A stretch of 5,733 bases of DNA from Nitrosopumilaceae archaeon. Lineage in GTDB: Archaea; Thermoproteota; Nitrososphaeria; Nitrososphaerales; Nitrosopumilaceae. Shown in pieces: positions 5,507-5,733 of the stretch; positions within the stretch are counted from its first letter, which is position 1; each line of letters opens with the position of its first letter. The translations under genes were made by a program, and so were the position numbers. The notes below the pieces were generated by a model. That model saw nothing but the letters and a program-made list of their open reading frames with translations. It did no database searches and was not told the DNA's origin. The DNA lies in NCBI GenBank assembly GCA_020027255.1, contig JAHRAP010000014.1, forward strand, positions 1 through 5,733, read 5' to 3'.

Positions 5507-5733
5507 ATGGTGACAAAAAAACAGATCCGCAATAAAAAAAATTCTATTAAAGTACATGATAGTAAAAAAGTAATAAACAAACTAACTAATACGTCCAGAT
5601 TAAAATCTAAATACATGCCTTCGACTAAACCAACATCCAAAACAACTAAACCAACATCCAAAACAACTAAACCAACATCCAAAACAACTAAACCAACATC
5701 CAAAACAACTAAACCAACATCCAAAACAACTAA
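5507..5733 (+). CDS. lysine-rich basic protein with TKPTSKT heptad repeats, 5' part only
   Basis: The frame opens at ATG 5507 and is still open at the window end: 75 codons are visible and no stop is reached. The first 39 residues are strongly basic (10 Lys, 2 Arg, one Asp; start MVTKKQIRNKKN) with no signal peptide or hydrophobic segment, so a cytoplasmic, perhaps nucleic-acid-binding, protein is likely. From residue 40 it becomes a perfect heptad array, TKPTSKT, five full copies and the start of a sixth. Lys/Pro/Thr/Ser tails of this kind are known in histone H1-like and other DNA-binding proteins, and also as flexible linkers; the choice cannot be made without the missing C-terminal part. 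GTG at 5501 is an in-frame alternative start, but the TATA spacing favours 5507. The opposite strand over the repeat is also open (LDVGLVV repeats), but that is a consequence of the repeat. Confidence 0.65.
   Translation, partial: MVTKKQIRNKKNSIKVHDSKKVINKLTNTSRLKSKYMPSTKPTSKTTKPTSKTTKPTSKTTKPTSKTTKPTSKTT
5624..5733 (+). repeat. perfect 21-base tandem repeat, five full copies plus a partial one
   Basis: The unit ACTAAACCAACATCCAAAAC plus a final A starts at 5624, 5645, 5666, 5687 and 5708, and a sixth copy begins at 5729 and is cut by the window edge. All five full copies are identical at every base. The unit is seven codons in frame with the gene from 5507 (T-K-P-T-S-K-T), so copy-number change would lengthen or shorten the protein without a frameshift. 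Absence of any silent difference between copies points to recent expansion or ongoing homogenisation. Confidence 0.95.

Noticed and set aside
5487..5513. Tiny plus-strand frame starting at ATG 5487 (eight codons, TGA at 5511-5513) as a possible upstream leader peptide
   Set aside because: It overlaps the start at 5507 in another frame, and the TATA spacing places the transcript start at or after most of it. No attenuation structure was seen.
5491..5724. Minus-strand 77-residue frame with LDVGLVV repeats
   Set aside because: It is the complement of the 21-base repeat. A stop-free unit divisible by three is open in several frames automatically. The plus-strand frame has a start with a TATA-like box and a coherent basic protein, while the minus frame has no sensible promoter or N terminus.
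5624..5733. CRISPR array
   Set aside because: The 21-base units are directly adjacent without spacers and are in frame within a coding region.

Overview
This AT-rich window looks like a piece of an archaeal chromosome, most plausibly an ammonia-oxidising thaumarchaeon of the Nitrosopumilus type. That assignment is an inference. It rests on low GC, TATA-like boxes about 20-32 bases before most start codons, no evident Shine-Dalgarno sites (suggesting leaderless or short-leader messages), and large Asn/Ile-rich secreted beta-sandwich proteins. There are no RNA genes, CRISPR arrays or insertion sequences, and no gene-free stretch longer than about 100 bases.

Left edge (1-179): the 3' part of an unrecognised plus-strand gene runs into sequence that, on the minus strand, reads as the first 14 or so codons of a methylthioadenosine phosphorylase-like gene. 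That start overlaps the stop codon of apt. The phosphorylase frame dies after 18 codons, so this looks like a recombination junction, a deletion, or an assembly join. Minus-strand block (165-4891): apt (adenine salvage, complete), a 695-residue secreted protein built from repeated Ig-like/macroglobulin-like modules, and a 674-residue stand-alone OLD-family ATPase/Toprim nuclease, a probable defence or DNA-processing enzyme. The genes are 45-56 bases apart, each with its own candidate promoter, so they need not form one operon.

Plus-strand block (4992-end): a 100-base divergent promoter region separates the OLD gene from a small secreted protein (152 residues) with a likely disulfide. After it comes the start of a lysine-rich protein that passes into a perfect 21-base tandem repeat (TKPTSKT, five full copies) and leaves the window still open.

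Functionally, only apt is housekeeping. Two exported proteins, one on each side of a defence-type nuclease, plus a repeat-bearing basic protein and a broken salvage gene at the edge, suggest a flexible genomic region. No known multi-gene system can be assembled from this window. The best candidates for something new are the left junction, the stand-alone OLD protein with an altered Toprim motif, and the repeat-tailed basic protein.
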